The notes below the pieces were generated by a model that did not search any database, was not told the DNA's origin, and worked only from the letters and a program-made list of their open reading frames with translations. The translations under genes were made by a program, and so were the position numbers. From an uncultured Nostoc sp. (GTDB lineage Bacteria; Cyanobacteriota; Cyanobacteriia; Cyanobacteriales; Nostocaceae): 53,338 bases of DNA. The stretch spans positions 1-53,338 of the forward strand of contig NZ_CALMFY010000023.1 in the NCBI RefSeq assembly GCF_937863485.1, given 5' to 3'. This document shows, piece by piece, positions 8,455 to 17,113 of this stretch (positions are counted from its first letter, which is position 1; each line of letters opens with the position of its first letter).

Positions 8455-9252
8455 TTACAATAGGTGGGCTATGTATAAAGTGGTTAAGTAACCTTTAGTA
8501 ATTTGACCATTGAATTCAGTATTAATTAATTCAGCGATCGCATGGAAAAAACGTGTCCTTGTAATGCGATCTAAATTTAGATGACCGGAGTAAGTATTTA
8601 AGAGGTTGAGATAACTTGCACTGTTGTATGTTGCATCCCATCGATAAGAGCGATAGACTACTTCACCAAACAAACCTGTTTGCTGAATCTCGTCCGTTTT
8701 ACCAGGGACTTCATGCTCACGAGGAAGAGGCTTGTCATCCTTAACTAACTCAGGAGCTAAACGGCGATATAGCTCCTGTACCTCCTCAAAGAAGCCATTA
8801 CTAGCATCAGTATGTACATGTTCATTCCAAAATAGCGCGATCGCTCCTTCAGATGTGAGGGCTTGAGCAGTTTTTTTGTAAGCAATACTTGGGTCAAGCC
8901 AATGGAAAGCAGTCGCCGAAATCACTAAATCAAAAGCATTTTCTTCCGTCACCCAATCCTCAAAAGCGATGTTACGCACTTCTACTTGCGGATAAGCAGC
9001 CAGATTTTTTTGGGCAACCGTAGCAAGATTGTTACCCAACTCAATGCAGAGTATACAATAACCCCGGTGGGCAAAGGGCACAGTTGCCTGACCAGTACCA
9101 CAACCTATCTCTAATATCCTTCCGTCTGGAGTGATTTCTGAGAGAGACACCACATCGTCAAAAAGCGCTTCTGGATATCCTGGTCGAACTTGGTCATATA
9201 ACAGTGCTACTTGATTAAAAGTGGTTCTTAACTGACTTATCTCATCTGTCAT
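8455..9252 (-). CDS. Class I SAM-dependent methyltransferase
   Basis: This 265-residue protein has the SAM-binding motif ILEIGCGTGQATVPFA near residues 45-60, an acidic residue after motif II (CIELG), and FDLVISATAFHWLDP as motif IV. It resembles the UbiE/TehB-like small-molecule methyltransferases. It is the last gene of the long minus-strand series, 34 bases after the binding-protein gene at 9286. Five methyltransferases occur in this window. An organosulfur or thiol substrate is possible but unproven. Confidence 0.82.
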   Translation of the reverse strand: MTDEISQLRTTFNQVALLYDQVRPGYPEALFDDVVSLSEITPDGRILEIGCGTGQATVPFAHRGYCILCIELGNNLATVAQKNLAAYPQVEVRNIAFEDWVTEENAFDLVISATAFHWLDPSIAYKKTAQALTSEGAIALFWNEHVHTDASNGFFEEVQELYRRLAPELVKDDKPLPREHEVPGKTDEIQQTGLFGEVVYRSYRWDATYNSASYLNLLNTYSGHLNLDRITRTRFFHAIAELINTEFNGQITKGYLTTLYIAHLL

Positions 9253-9285
9253 ATGTTTGTGGTCATACCATAATTTGACAAATGC

Positions 9286-10314
9286 TCAAGGCTTGACATC
9301 TATTGGAGTAAAAGCAGCATACTGTTCAGGAGAGAGAGTTGCGTCCCTAACGTTGATTTTCTTTGTGATGAATTTTTGTTCATAAAACAAGTCCGCAATT
9401 TTCTGCTGTCCTGATAAAACTTCTTCACTCAGGGGTCTTAAAGTGTACAGCCGCCGCTTTGAAACTAATTCCAATGTGGGAACATCAATTTTTGCTTCGG
9501 GTGAAATTAGTTCGGCAACCTTTCGTGGGTTGCTTTCGGCCCATTTACCGATGTTATTAATCTCTTCCAAAATGGCTTTGACTAGCTCAGGGTTTTCTTT
9601 AACAAAGTTACGCGAACCTAACCAGTAGCCTCCTTGAGTAGTAATATTTTTACCATCGCGGAGAACACGAACTATACCAGTTTTTTGAAATAAAGCCAAA
9701 TGGGGATCGCCAATCACTGCCGCTTCAACACTCTTACGCTCAAATGCTGCACGAGTTTCTAATGGTGTAAGGTTGATGTGTTTAATATCACTAAGTTTTA
9801 GTCCGGCTTCTTCTAAAACCTTGACAACGAAGTACTGCTGTGCTGTGGCTCTTTGAAAAGCTAGTCCCTTACCTTTTAAATCAGCTACAGTCTTGATTGG
9901 AGAGTCTTTATCTACTACAACAGCAGTCGCTTCACCAGTACCAGGTTTAGTACTAGCAACATAGACGAAAGGAACACCAGAGGCTTGAGCAAAGATAGGT
10001 GGAGTTTCACCAACAGAACCAAAATCTACACTTCCTACATTCATCGCTTCTAAAAGTTGCGGCCCGGCGGCAAATTTCGACCACTCTACAGAAATACCAA
10101 GTGGAGTTAAACGCTTCTCTAGAACTCCTTTAACCTTGACTATATCTCCGGCTGACTGATAGCCCATTCGTAATACTTTGGTCTTGATATTATTAGAGGC
10201 AACAGCGCTTTTGTCTGTAGTTTGTGAGCTACAACCAACTAAGCTTGTAGACAGGGTAAATACTCCAGCTACTAAAAACCTTAGAAAGTTGCGTTTTTTA
10301 AATATTGCTACCAT
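9286..10314 (-). CDS. Aliphatic sulfonate ABC substrate-binding lipoprotein (SsuA-like)
   Basis: This SsuA-type binding protein is about 342 residues with the start at ATG 10314; a GTG 12 codons upstream would add a non-signal-like extension. The lipoprotein signal MVAIFKKRNFLRFLVAG ends in SLVGC. Typical segments are VLRMGYQSAGDIVKVKGVLE, FAAGPQLLEAMNVGSVDFGS and VGETPPIFAQASG, the last two forming the sulfonate-site loops of SsuA. It lies 82 bases after the NtaA/DszA-like monooxygenase gene, linking uptake to C-S cleavage. No permease or ATPase of the Ssu type is present in the window. Confidence 0.9.
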   Translation of the reverse strand: MVAIFKKRNFLRFLVAGVFTLSTSLVGCSSQTTDKSAVASNNIKTKVLRMGYQSAGDIVKVKGVLEKRLTPLGISVEWSKFAAGPQLLEAMNVGSVDFGSVGETPPIFAQASGVPFVYVASTKPGTGEATAVVVDKDSPIKTVADLKGKGLAFQRATAQQYFVVKVLEEAGLKLSDIKHINLTPLETRAAFERKSVEAAVIGDPHLALFQKTGIVRVLRDGKNITTQGGYWLGSRNFVKENPELVKAILEEINNIGKWAESNPRKVAELISPEAKIDVPTLELVSKRRLYTLRPLSEEVLSGQQKIADLFYEQKFITKKINVRDATLSPEQYAAFTPIDVKP

Positions 10315-10396
10315 GATGTATTGCCAATTTTCTGGGGTGTAAACATACACGCTTTAATTACTACTAATTTTGAGGTGTAATAGTGGCGATCGCTGC

Positions 10397-11734
10397 TTAC
10401 ACTAAACTGGTCTCAAAGAAGCGATTAGCAGGACGCGCCAATCCGAGATTTTCGCGCAGGGTTTTACCCTCATACTCTTTACGGAAAATCCCACGCTGTT
10501 GGAGTTCTGGCACAACTTTATCGACAAAATCATTCAATCCTTCAGGAAGAAAAGAGAACATGATGTTGAAACCGTCAGAACCTTCCTCAGTCAGCCATTG
10601 CTCCATTTCATCGGCGATGCTTCGGGGTGTGCCGACGAAGGCCAGCCCGCCGTAACTGCCAATGCGTTGCGCCAGTTGTCGAATAGTCAAGTTCTCACGT
10701 TGCGCTAAGGCTATTACTGTTTCTCGTGAAGAGTGACCAGCGTTATTCGGTGGGATTTCTGGCAAGGGGCCATCTGGATCAAAGCCGGAAACGTCGTAGC
10801 CAAGTGCGCCATTTAAAGTGGCGATCCCACTGTCATAATGTACTAAGCTGTCCAAATGAAGACGCTTGGCATGTGCCTCGGCGACGGTTTCCCCTACGAT
10901 GACTAAAGCACCTGGAAGAATTTTTATGCTGTCTGGGTCACGTCCGATCGCTTGCGCCCGTCCCTTAATGTCTGCAAATAAAGCTTTGCCAGCTTCCAGA
11001 TTACCAGCAGGTGCAAACACAGCCTCGGCGGTTTCGGCGGCTAATTGCCGTCCGGCTTCGGATGCGCCTGCCTGAACGATTACCGGCCAGCCTTGGACAG
11101 GTCTAGCGATGTTCAATGGCCCTCGCACCGAGAGATATTTTCCCTTATGATTCAAAACGTGAAGCTTTGCAGGGTCAAAATAAATCCCTGCTTCCACGTC
11201 CCGAATAAACGCATCGTCAGCAAAGGAATCCCAAAGACCCGTGACAACATCATAAAATTCTCTAGCCCGCCGGTAGCGTTCATCATGCTCTACCTCCTCT
11301 TCTAAGCCGAAGTTGAGCGCTGCGTCTGGATTGGCTGTGGTGACGATGTTCCAGCCAGCGCGACCGCCACTAATATGGTCGAGAGAGGCGAAGCGGCGAG
11401 CAATGTGGTAAGGCTGGTCATAGGTCGTGGAAGCGGTGGCTACCAGCCCGATGTGTTCGGTGACGCTGGCGAGGGCAGAGAGCAGGGTGAAAGGCTCGAA
11501 AGAGGTGACAGTATGGCTGCGCTTCAGTGCGTTGATTGGCATATTCAGCACAGCTAAGTGGTCAGCCATGAAGAATGCGTCAAACTTGCCTTGCTCTAAT
11601 TTCTGGATAAATCGTTTCAGTGCTGGGAAGTTGAAATTAGCGTCAGGCAAAGCGCCAGGATAGCGCCAAGCGCCTGTATGTATGCTCACCGGGCGCATAA
11701 AAGCACCTAGTTTTAATTGCTTCAATCTGCTCAT
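10397..11734 (-). CDS. LLM-class flavin monooxygenase, NtaA/SnaA/DszA family
   Basis: This 445-residue long-form LLM monooxygenase carries family-typical segments GAFMRPVSIHTGAWRYPGA at the N-terminus, ISGGRAGWNIVTTANPDAALNFG and EEVEHDERYRRAREFYDVV. GPLNIARPVQGWPVIVQAGASE lies in the middle. NtaA/DszA/DmoA members use FMNH2 to oxygenate chelators, dibenzothiophene sulfone or dimethyl sulfide. In this setting an organosulfur substrate is likely. The start is ATG 11734 after GGAGG. It lies between a MetQ gene (18 bases upstream) and an SsuA-like gene, within one apparent minus-strand operon. Confidence 0.87.
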   Translation of the reverse strand: MSRLKQLKLGAFMRPVSIHTGAWRYPGALPDANFNFPALKRFIQKLEQGKFDAFFMADHLAVLNMPINALKRSHTVTSFEPFTLLSALASVTEHIGLVATASTTYDQPYHIARRFASLDHISGGRAGWNIVTTANPDAALNFGLEEEVEHDERYRRAREFYDVVTGLWDSFADDAFIRDVEAGIYFDPAKLHVLNHKGKYLSVRGPLNIARPVQGWPVIVQAGASEAGRQLAAETAEAVFAPAGNLEAGKALFADIKGRAQAIGRDPDSIKILPGALVIVGETVAEAHAKRLHLDSLVHYDSGIATLNGALGYDVSGFDPDGPLPEIPPNNAGHSSRETVIALAQRENLTIRQLAQRIGSYGGLAFVGTPRSIADEMEQWLTEEGSDGFNIMFSFLPEGLNDFVDKVVPELQQRGIFRKEYEGKTLRENLGLARPANRFFETSLV

Positions 11735-11752
11735 CAGTCCTCCGTATTAAGT

Positions 11753-12616
11753 CTAAAATACAGGTGTGATCGTCCCCTTGAAGTAGTTATTGATATAGTC
11801 CTTCAATTTGGGATCGACAACCAATTGATTTAGTTTTTGGATGTTGGAATCATTTACTTTTGATTGTACAGTCGCTAAACCCACCGCATAATTTTTGTTA
11901 GCCATGCCAATCTCATCTAACACAATAGGATTTAGAGATATTTTTGCTTGCACAAGGAAGGATGCAGATGTCACAGCTAAATCTAGATCGTCCAACGCTC
12001 TAACAATAGCGTAATTGTCTAATTCCTTAATTTGGAGATTTTTGGGATGCTTAATCACATCTTTGACACTGTAATACTCCGCTGACTTGTCTTTTAAACT
12101 GATTAAGTCGATGTGTTTCAGGAATTTCAAGGCGCGGTCTTGATTGCTGTCATCATTAGAAATAGCAATTGTCGCCCCTATAGGAATTTCATTGAGTGAT
12201 TTTATCTTTAGTCGTTTTGAATAGAGTCCGGTTATGGTAGTATAACTGCGATTTAACATAACAAAATCCGCGTTGAGTCTTTTGGCAGCTTGTTTCATGA
12301 ATGGTTCATGCTGAAAAAAGTTAGCATCAATTTCTCCACTTTTAAGGGCATCGTTAATTTTCACTGAATCAGCGATAGTCACAATTTGAAAATCTAAGCC
12401 TTGCCTGGAGGCTATTTCTTTTTGAATGAACTTCAAAACATCTTCAGTCGTGGTATTTCGAGATCCAACTTTTAGTAGTGCTGTTTTAGTTGATTGGCTA
12501 ACTAATTGACCCGGAGATAAATTTTGTTTTGGTGTACAACTGGCAAAAATAATAGATGCGATCGCTAATCCTATTGTTAGTATAAAATAGCGGCGATAAA
12601 ACTTTGGATAAAACAT
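11753..12616 (-). CDS. metQ: MetQ/NlpA-family lipoprotein (second copy)
   Basis: An NlpA-family binding lipoprotein of about 287 residues. I choose the Met at 12616 because it begins a lipoprotein signal (MFYPKFYRRYFILTIGLAI, lipobox IIFASC). The longer frame back to 12712 would overlap metN and adds a hydrophilic, non-signal segment. IDANFFQHEPFM and the C-terminal NYFKGTITPVF mark the MetQ family. It follows metN by 76 bases. It is more diverged than the 13706-14587 copy and may serve another sulfur ligand. Confidence 0.85.
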   Translation of the reverse strand: MFYPKFYRRYFILTIGLAIASIIFASCTPKQNLSPGQLVSQSTKTALLKVGSRNTTTEDVLKFIQKEIASRQGLDFQIVTIADSVKINDALKSGEIDANFFQHEPFMKQAAKRLNADFVMLNRSYTTITGLYSKRLKIKSLNEIPIGATIAISNDDSNQDRALKFLKHIDLISLKDKSAEYYSVKDVIKHPKNLQIKELDNYAIVRALDDLDLAVTSASFLVQAKISLNPIVLDEIGMANKNYAVGLATVQSKVNDSNIQKLNQLVVDPKLKDYINNYFKGTITPVF

Positions 12617-12692
12617 AATAATTCGTAATTCGTAATTTTTAATACAGGTTAAAAAGGAAGTTTTGTATTTGATTTTCCTCCCAATCCCCAAT

Positions 12693-13670
12693 TCAATGCA
12701 CCTGTACTTCAAATTCTGCTTCGTGTAAATATTTTAAAGCTTGAGTTACCTTTTGACCTTGTAATTCAACCTGAAACTGACCAACTCGGCGATCGCCTAC
12801 TGTTTCCACACTCCCACTGAGGATATTGACATCCACATCAAAATTACGGGCTAGGGTGGCGAAAATCGGTTGACTTGCTTGTTCTCCCGCAAAGGCGATC
12901 GTAGCGATAACTGCACCAGGCTTTGGTTTATAACCATTGCGATGGGGAAAAAATTCCTGGGCAAGAAATGATTCTGGCTTGGTGATTAAATCGCTAACAT
13001 ATCCCTTTTCCACAATCTTGCCAGCATTGAGTATAGCGACACTATCGCAGATTTGCTTGACTACAGCCATTTCATGGGTAATTAGTAAGATTGTTAAACC
13101 CATACGCTTGTTCAAGTCGCGCAATAAATCTAAAATTGACCTTGTAGTTTGCGGATCAAGTGCTGATGTCGCTTCATCGGAAAGTAAAACTTTTGGTTCT
13201 CCAGCCAAAGCCCTAGCAATACCTACCCGTTGCTTTTGACCGCCAGAAAGTTGTGCCGGATAAGCATCTGCCTTGCCTTTCAACCCCACAAGTGAAATCA
13301 ATTCTTCCACTTTCGCCCGACGTTTCAATCTGCTGTAACCCATTACTTCCAAAGGAAAAGCAATATTTTCGGCGACAGTTCGGCAACTAAGTAAATTGAA
13401 GTGTTGAAAAATCATGCCAATGTGTTGACGGGCGCGGCGTAACTTATCTCCAGAAAGTTTTGTCATCTCTTGACCATCAACTACAACTGAACCAAATGTG
13501 GGTTTTTCTAATTGATTCACACAGCGAATTAAAGTACTTTTACCTGCACCACTTTCACCTAAAACACCAAAAATTTCTCCTGGTTTGACCTGAACACTTA
13601 CACCATCTAAAGCTACAACTTTTTGTATTCCTTGGTTATAAACTTTGTGGACATCAGTAAATGTGATCAT
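12693..13670 (-). CDS. metN: MetN methionine ABC transporter ATP-binding protein
   Basis: This 325-residue ABC ATPase has Walker A GESGAGKST (residues 38-46), the Q-loop region MIFQHFNLL, signature LSGGQKQR (141-148) and Walker B VLLSDEATSALD (161 onward). A C-terminal NIL-type regulatory domain (about residues 245-325) senses methionine in MetN of other bacteria. It would energise import with MetI (3723-4379) using several MetQ lipoproteins. MetQ genes flank it on both sides, 35 and 76 bases away. No metI is adjacent, which is unusual. Confidence 0.93.
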   Translation of the reverse strand: MITFTDVHKVYNQGIQKVVALDGVSVQVKPGEIFGVLGESGAGKSTLIRCVNQLEKPTFGSVVVDGQEMTKLSGDKLRRARQHIGMIFQHFNLLSCRTVAENIAFPLEVMGYSRLKRRAKVEELISLVGLKGKADAYPAQLSGGQKQRVGIARALAGEPKVLLSDEATSALDPQTTRSILDLLRDLNKRMGLTILLITHEMAVVKQICDSVAILNAGKIVEKGYVSDLITKPESFLAQEFFPHRNGYKPKPGAVIATIAFAGEQASQPIFATLARNFDVDVNILSGSVETVGDRRVGQFQVELQGQKVTQALKYLHEAEFEVQVH

Positions 13671-13705
13671 CTTAGAATTGCCCCATAATAAATCACTACT
13701 ACTTT

Positions 13706-14587
13706 CTAAAGAATAGGAATCACTGCACCTTGATATTTATCTTTAATAAATTGCTTCACTTTATCGTCCCGCAATAACTTATATAGTTTCTGAATTTTGG
13801 GGTCGGTTTCTTTGCCTTTTAATGTAGTGAGAGTAACAGCATAAATCGGATCGTTTGCTGACTCTAATGCCAAAGCGTCTTTATCAGTTTTCAATCCAGC
13901 TTGCACAATCCAATTACCTGTAACTCCTGCTAAATCAACATCAGGGAGACTAGGAATTGCTTGCGCTCCTGGTATCTCTTTGATTTGCAAGTTTTTAGGA
14001 TTTGCAATAATATCTTTAGGACTTGCAGGCTGGACATTCGGTTTGAGTTTGATTAACCCTGATTCCTCCAACACTTTTAAGGCGCGATGAGCATTACTAA
14101 CATCATCAGGAATAGTGACAAGGGCTTTATTAGGCACATCCTTGAGAGACTTATATTTTTTAGAAAAAATTCCTACTGGATTTAAATGAATTTGTGGGGT
14201 AAAAGCATACATCTCGAAATTATGTTTCTTGCCATAGTCCTCCATAAAAGGAATATGTTGAAAATAATTGGCATCAATTACTCTATCTTTCAAGGCAGTG
14301 TTATTCTGCACAAAGTCATTAAAAGTAACTATTTCGATATCTACCCCAGCTTCCGGTGCTAAATTTTTTTTGACAAACTCTAAAATCTCTCCGGCTGGAA
14401 CTGGTGTAACACCAACTTTGATTTTTTCTTTGGCTGCAATTGTGGTTGTGTTAGCAGCTGGAGCAGCTAATGGATTTGCCGCAGAATTATTTTGAGGTGA
14501 ACTACAGCTAGAAAATACTGTAGAAGCGGCAAATGATGTAAAGGTTATTAAAAAGAACCGACGGTTAATGTTGATAGGTAATTTCAT
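13706..14587 (-). CDS. metQ: MetQ/NlpA-family methionine-binding lipoprotein (third copy)
   Basis: This 293-residue NlpA lipoprotein has a signal beginning MKLPININRRFFLITF and a lipobox TVFSSC near residue 27. Family hallmarks are EIVTFNDFVQNNTALKDRVI, DANYFQHIPFMEDY and the C-terminal DKYQGAVIPIL. It is the closest to classical MetQ of the three copies and lies 35 bases before metN, so it is probably the main methionine receptor. It follows an SsuA-like gene by 26 bases in the same apparent operon. Confidence 0.9.
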   Translation of the reverse strand: MKLPININRRFFLITFTSFAASTVFSSCSSPQNNSAANPLAAPAANTTTIAAKEKIKVGVTPVPAGEILEFVKKNLAPEAGVDIEIVTFNDFVQNNTALKDRVIDANYFQHIPFMEDYGKKHNFEMYAFTPQIHLNPVGIFSKKYKSLKDVPNKALVTIPDDVSNAHRALKVLEESGLIKLKPNVQPASPKDIIANPKNLQIKEIPGAQAIPSLPDVDLAGVTGNWIVQAGLKTDKDALALESANDPIYAVTLTTLKGKETDPKIQKLYKLLRDDKVKQFIKDKYQGAVIPIL

Positions 14588-14613
14588 TTGTTTTAATTAC
14601 GAATTATCTCGCT

Positions 14614-15699
14614 TTACCATTTTTGAGCAGTAGTCCAGTTATAGTTTTTATCTTTGACATCTATTTTTTTAGGAATAATTTTGAGTTCATAGAAGGTATC
14701 TGCCATGCGTTGCAACCCACTCAGAACCTCATCTGTTACAGGTAATACCTGACGTTGACCACCACGTTCTTCTACAATTTCCATTGTTTTAAAATCAATT
14801 TTGTATAGCTTAGAAAGGAGTTTGGCTGAATCCTGATAGTTTTCTCTAGACCAATTACCAGCCTTTTCTAGCTCTTGTAAAATTGTCTTGAGAATGTCTG
14901 GATAATCGCGCACAAAATCTGGAGCAGCATAATAAAAGCTTGGGCTTTCTAGTGGGGCTTTATCTCCAAATACAGTGCTATTATCTGCCAATAAACGAGT
15001 GCGAAGTTTACGTTCAGCTTCAGCAGTATAAGGGTCCCAAATTAACCATGCATCAATATCGCCCCGCTCAAACGCTGGTAAAGCTTCGGCTGGTGTCAGG
15101 TAAAGAGGTTTAATATCACTGTATTTCAAACCTACTTTCTCTAAAGCACGCACAATAATGTAGTGCTGACCAGAACCTTTTGCAAAAGCAACTTTCTTAT
15201 CTTTTAAATCAGAAAGAGTCTTAATCGGTGAGTTTTCTTGGACTAAAATAGCTGAACCTCTAGTGCTACCTGTACCGGCTGCAACTCTGACAAATGGTTT
15301 ATCTCCTGCTTGAGCAAAGACGCTTCCTGTACCGCCACCGCCACCAAAAACGATCGCACCTACACCCATCCCATCCAATAGAGGTGCTGTGGAGGAAAAT
15401 TCATTCCAGGTAACAGAAATACCCAAGGGTTGTAAGCGCTTTTCTAAACTTCCTTGCGCTTTCACAATATTTAGCAGTGCCATTCCTTTTTGATGTCCCA
15501 TTTTCAGCACTGTTAACTTAGGTGCTTGGAGTTGTTGTGCAGGTGCATTAGCTGAATTACTAGGAGTACAAGAAGCGATCGCTAAAGTTGAACCTATACC
15601 AATAACAAAGAAGAGAAAAAAAGTTTTAATATTGTGATATTTAAATAAACTTCTTTTCTTGATAGCATCTAAAAACTGATTTATCAATCGAGTGAACAT
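14614..15699 (-). CDS. Aliphatic sulfonate ABC substrate-binding lipoprotein (SsuA-like)
   Basis: This binding protein is about 361 residues from ATG 15699, which follows AAAGGAA; the TTG 11 codons upstream is a weaker start. It has an extended charged N-terminus, a hydrophobic signal and the lipobox AIASC. The ligand-site region is FSSTAPLLDGMGVGAIVFGG with GGGGTGSVFAQAG, where most SsuA proteins have a GETPPIFAQA-type loop; that change may alter ligand choice. FERGDIDAWLIWDPYTAEAE is typical of the family. It heads the run SsuA-MetQ-MetN-MetQ-LLM-SsuA-methyltransferase. Confidence 0.88.
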   Translation of the reverse strand: MFTRLINQFLDAIKKRSLFKYHNIKTFFLFFVIGIGSTLAIASCTPSNSANAPAQQLQAPKLTVLKMGHQKGMALLNIVKAQGSLEKRLQPLGISVTWNEFSSTAPLLDGMGVGAIVFGGGGGTGSVFAQAGDKPFVRVAAGTGSTRGSAILVQENSPIKTLSDLKDKKVAFAKGSGQHYIIVRALEKVGLKYSDIKPLYLTPAEALPAFERGDIDAWLIWDPYTAEAERKLRTRLLADNSTVFGDKAPLESPSFYYAAPDFVRDYPDILKTILQELEKAGNWSRENYQDSAKLLSKLYKIDFKTMEIVEERGGQRQVLPVTDEVLSGLQRMADTFYELKIIPKKIDVKDKNYNWTTAQKW

Positions 15700-15732
15700 A
15701 TTTTTCCTTTGCTTTTTAGCATTTTTGTCCAA

Positions 15733-16171
15733 ATTTAAAATCGAGGTTATATCTAAAAAAAAAGTTATAGTTCAAATTAAATATCGAACTTATTTACAAA
15801 AATAGGAGTTATACACAGAGAAAAGAAAATCGAACTACAGAGGAATAAGAGTTTGAGAGGTATTTGGCGTAAGTCTTGAAAACTTGGTTTTATTACATAA
15901 AATATGATAGAACTTAAATTTTAAAACTGTAGTGTTCTTGGCGACTAAATTAAAAACTTTTCTAGATAATCAAAAAATAATTAATATAATAGCTAGTTAG
16001 TCTAAATGAGATATTAATAAATTAGTCCGACAAGCGTAAATATTACTAGTTTATTCTAAACTAGTAATATTTAAAATTATATAAAATCTAGATTTTGTAA
16101 GTAATGGAGCTACAAAATGTAGAATTCAAAATCAGATATTAAAGAGTTTCTATCTTCTGTCTGCTTCAATA
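15733..16171. other. AT-rich spacer upstream of the 15.7 kb binding-protein gene
   Basis: No gene is visible. The spacer holds a perfect hairpin (16037-16073) and a weaker relative of the 30-bp dyad, read leftward as AATAC, then 21 bases, then GTAGT (15834-15864). That spacing is one base longer than at the other eight sites. The region probably carries the promoter for the minus-strand SsuA-MetQ-MetN series. Confidence 0.4.
16037..16073. repeat. Perfect inverted repeat, 16-bp arms, 5-nt loop
   Basis: Arms of 16 bases ending in ACTAGTTT and AAACTAGT pair without mismatch around the loop ATTCT. It lies 98 bases past the stop of the ferritin-like gene and about 340 bases before the next gene. 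No U-rich tail follows on the minus strand, so it is either an atypical terminator or an operator. Confidence 0.6.
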
Positions 16172-16987
16172 TCAATCATTCACACTCACAAGTTGGGGTA
16201 GTCTAGATATAGGGATATCCAAGAAGTAAGAAAGAATTTCTCGCCGCCAAGCATCATAAAGTACTGGCAAATCATCAATTTCAATACCAATAGCTTTTTG
16301 ACTCAACTGCCAATGATCCCGAAGGTAAGGATTGCGTCGGCGTTGACCTTCTTCATCTGCTTCTATGACTTGTGCGATTAAATCCTCTTTCTCTGCGGGT
16401 GAAGCTTGATCATATTTACGTTGCCACCAATCCACAACTCCCAGGCGGTGAACTGCTTCATCTGGCAGGATTCTTTCTGCCGCAAACTTGGCTGAGTCTG
16501 GGTCGTTGATTTTGCTGGTACGGCTATTGATGAATAATAAAGCCACAATATGAAGTTCGTAATGTAACTCAAATGCTAAAAAGCCTTGCCAATTACGAAT
16601 AGGTAAATCACCCATATAATCCCAATGCTTTTGCACCTGCTTTTGAATATCCTCAATTGGGTCATGTCCCAATATAGCCTGCGCTCTTAAACGAGTATTT
16701 TGAGCGTGTGCGCCATCATCACCTATTTGTCTACTTAAAAATAGCTGTAATTCTGGGTTAGCAAAGGAGTCAATTATCTTAGCGCAGACTTGCACAATAA
16801 ACAAGTCATGGGCTGCACCAGCCATACGGAAGCGGTAGAAATTCTCTCTTTCCTCATCAGTTTCCGGTGATCTAGGTTCTAGCGATCGCTTCTTCGGAAT
16901 GTGAGGAGCGTATTTATCAAGTAGTTTGTCAAAAATTTCCAGTTCTAAATCAGTAGTCCAAGCTGGACGAGTAAGTATTGCTGTCAT
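16172..16987 (-). CDS. Ferritin-like (diiron-type) helical protein of unknown function
   Basis: From ATG 16987 the protein has 271 residues; the longer frame to 17101 adds a segment without support. It is helical, with carboxylate and histidine clusters that fit a diiron site: GDDGAHAQ near 89-96, FELHYELHI near 139-147 and PDEAVHRLG near 175-183. I do not recognise a named family beyond ferritin-like. It lies between an LLM monooxygenase gene and sulfonate/methionine transport genes on the same strand, so an oxygenase or oxidase role on an organosulfur compound is plausible but inferred. Confidence 0.7.
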   Translation of the reverse strand: MTAILTRPAWTTDLELEIFDKLLDKYAPHIPKKRSLEPRSPETDEERENFYRFRMAGAAHDLFIVQVCAKIIDSFANPELQLFLSRQIGDDGAHAQNTRLRAQAILGHDPIEDIQKQVQKHWDYMGDLPIRNWQGFLAFELHYELHIVALLFINSRTSKINDPDSAKFAAERILPDEAVHRLGVVDWWQRKYDQASPAEKEDLIAQVIEADEEGQRRRNPYLRDHWQLSQKAIGIEIDDLPVLYDAWRREILSYFLDIPISRLPQLVSVND

Positions 16988-17113
16988 AAAGTTTCCTTTG
17001 GGTAATGGAGAACAATTTAATCCAAAATCGTTCGACTGAGCGACTTGCCTTGAGTGTCTCTTGCGCGTCTCGTAAAGAAGCCGAAAGGAGCCGAAGTCCA
17101 AAATCTAAAATTC

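Noticed and set aside
12617..12712. Upstream extension of the second MetQ
   Set aside because: It overlaps metN and is hydrophilic; a proper lipoprotein signal starts at 12616.
15834..15864. Ninth copy of the 30-bp dyad
   Set aside because: Ends ACTAC and GTATT are right, but the spacing is one base too long, so it is only a weak candidate.
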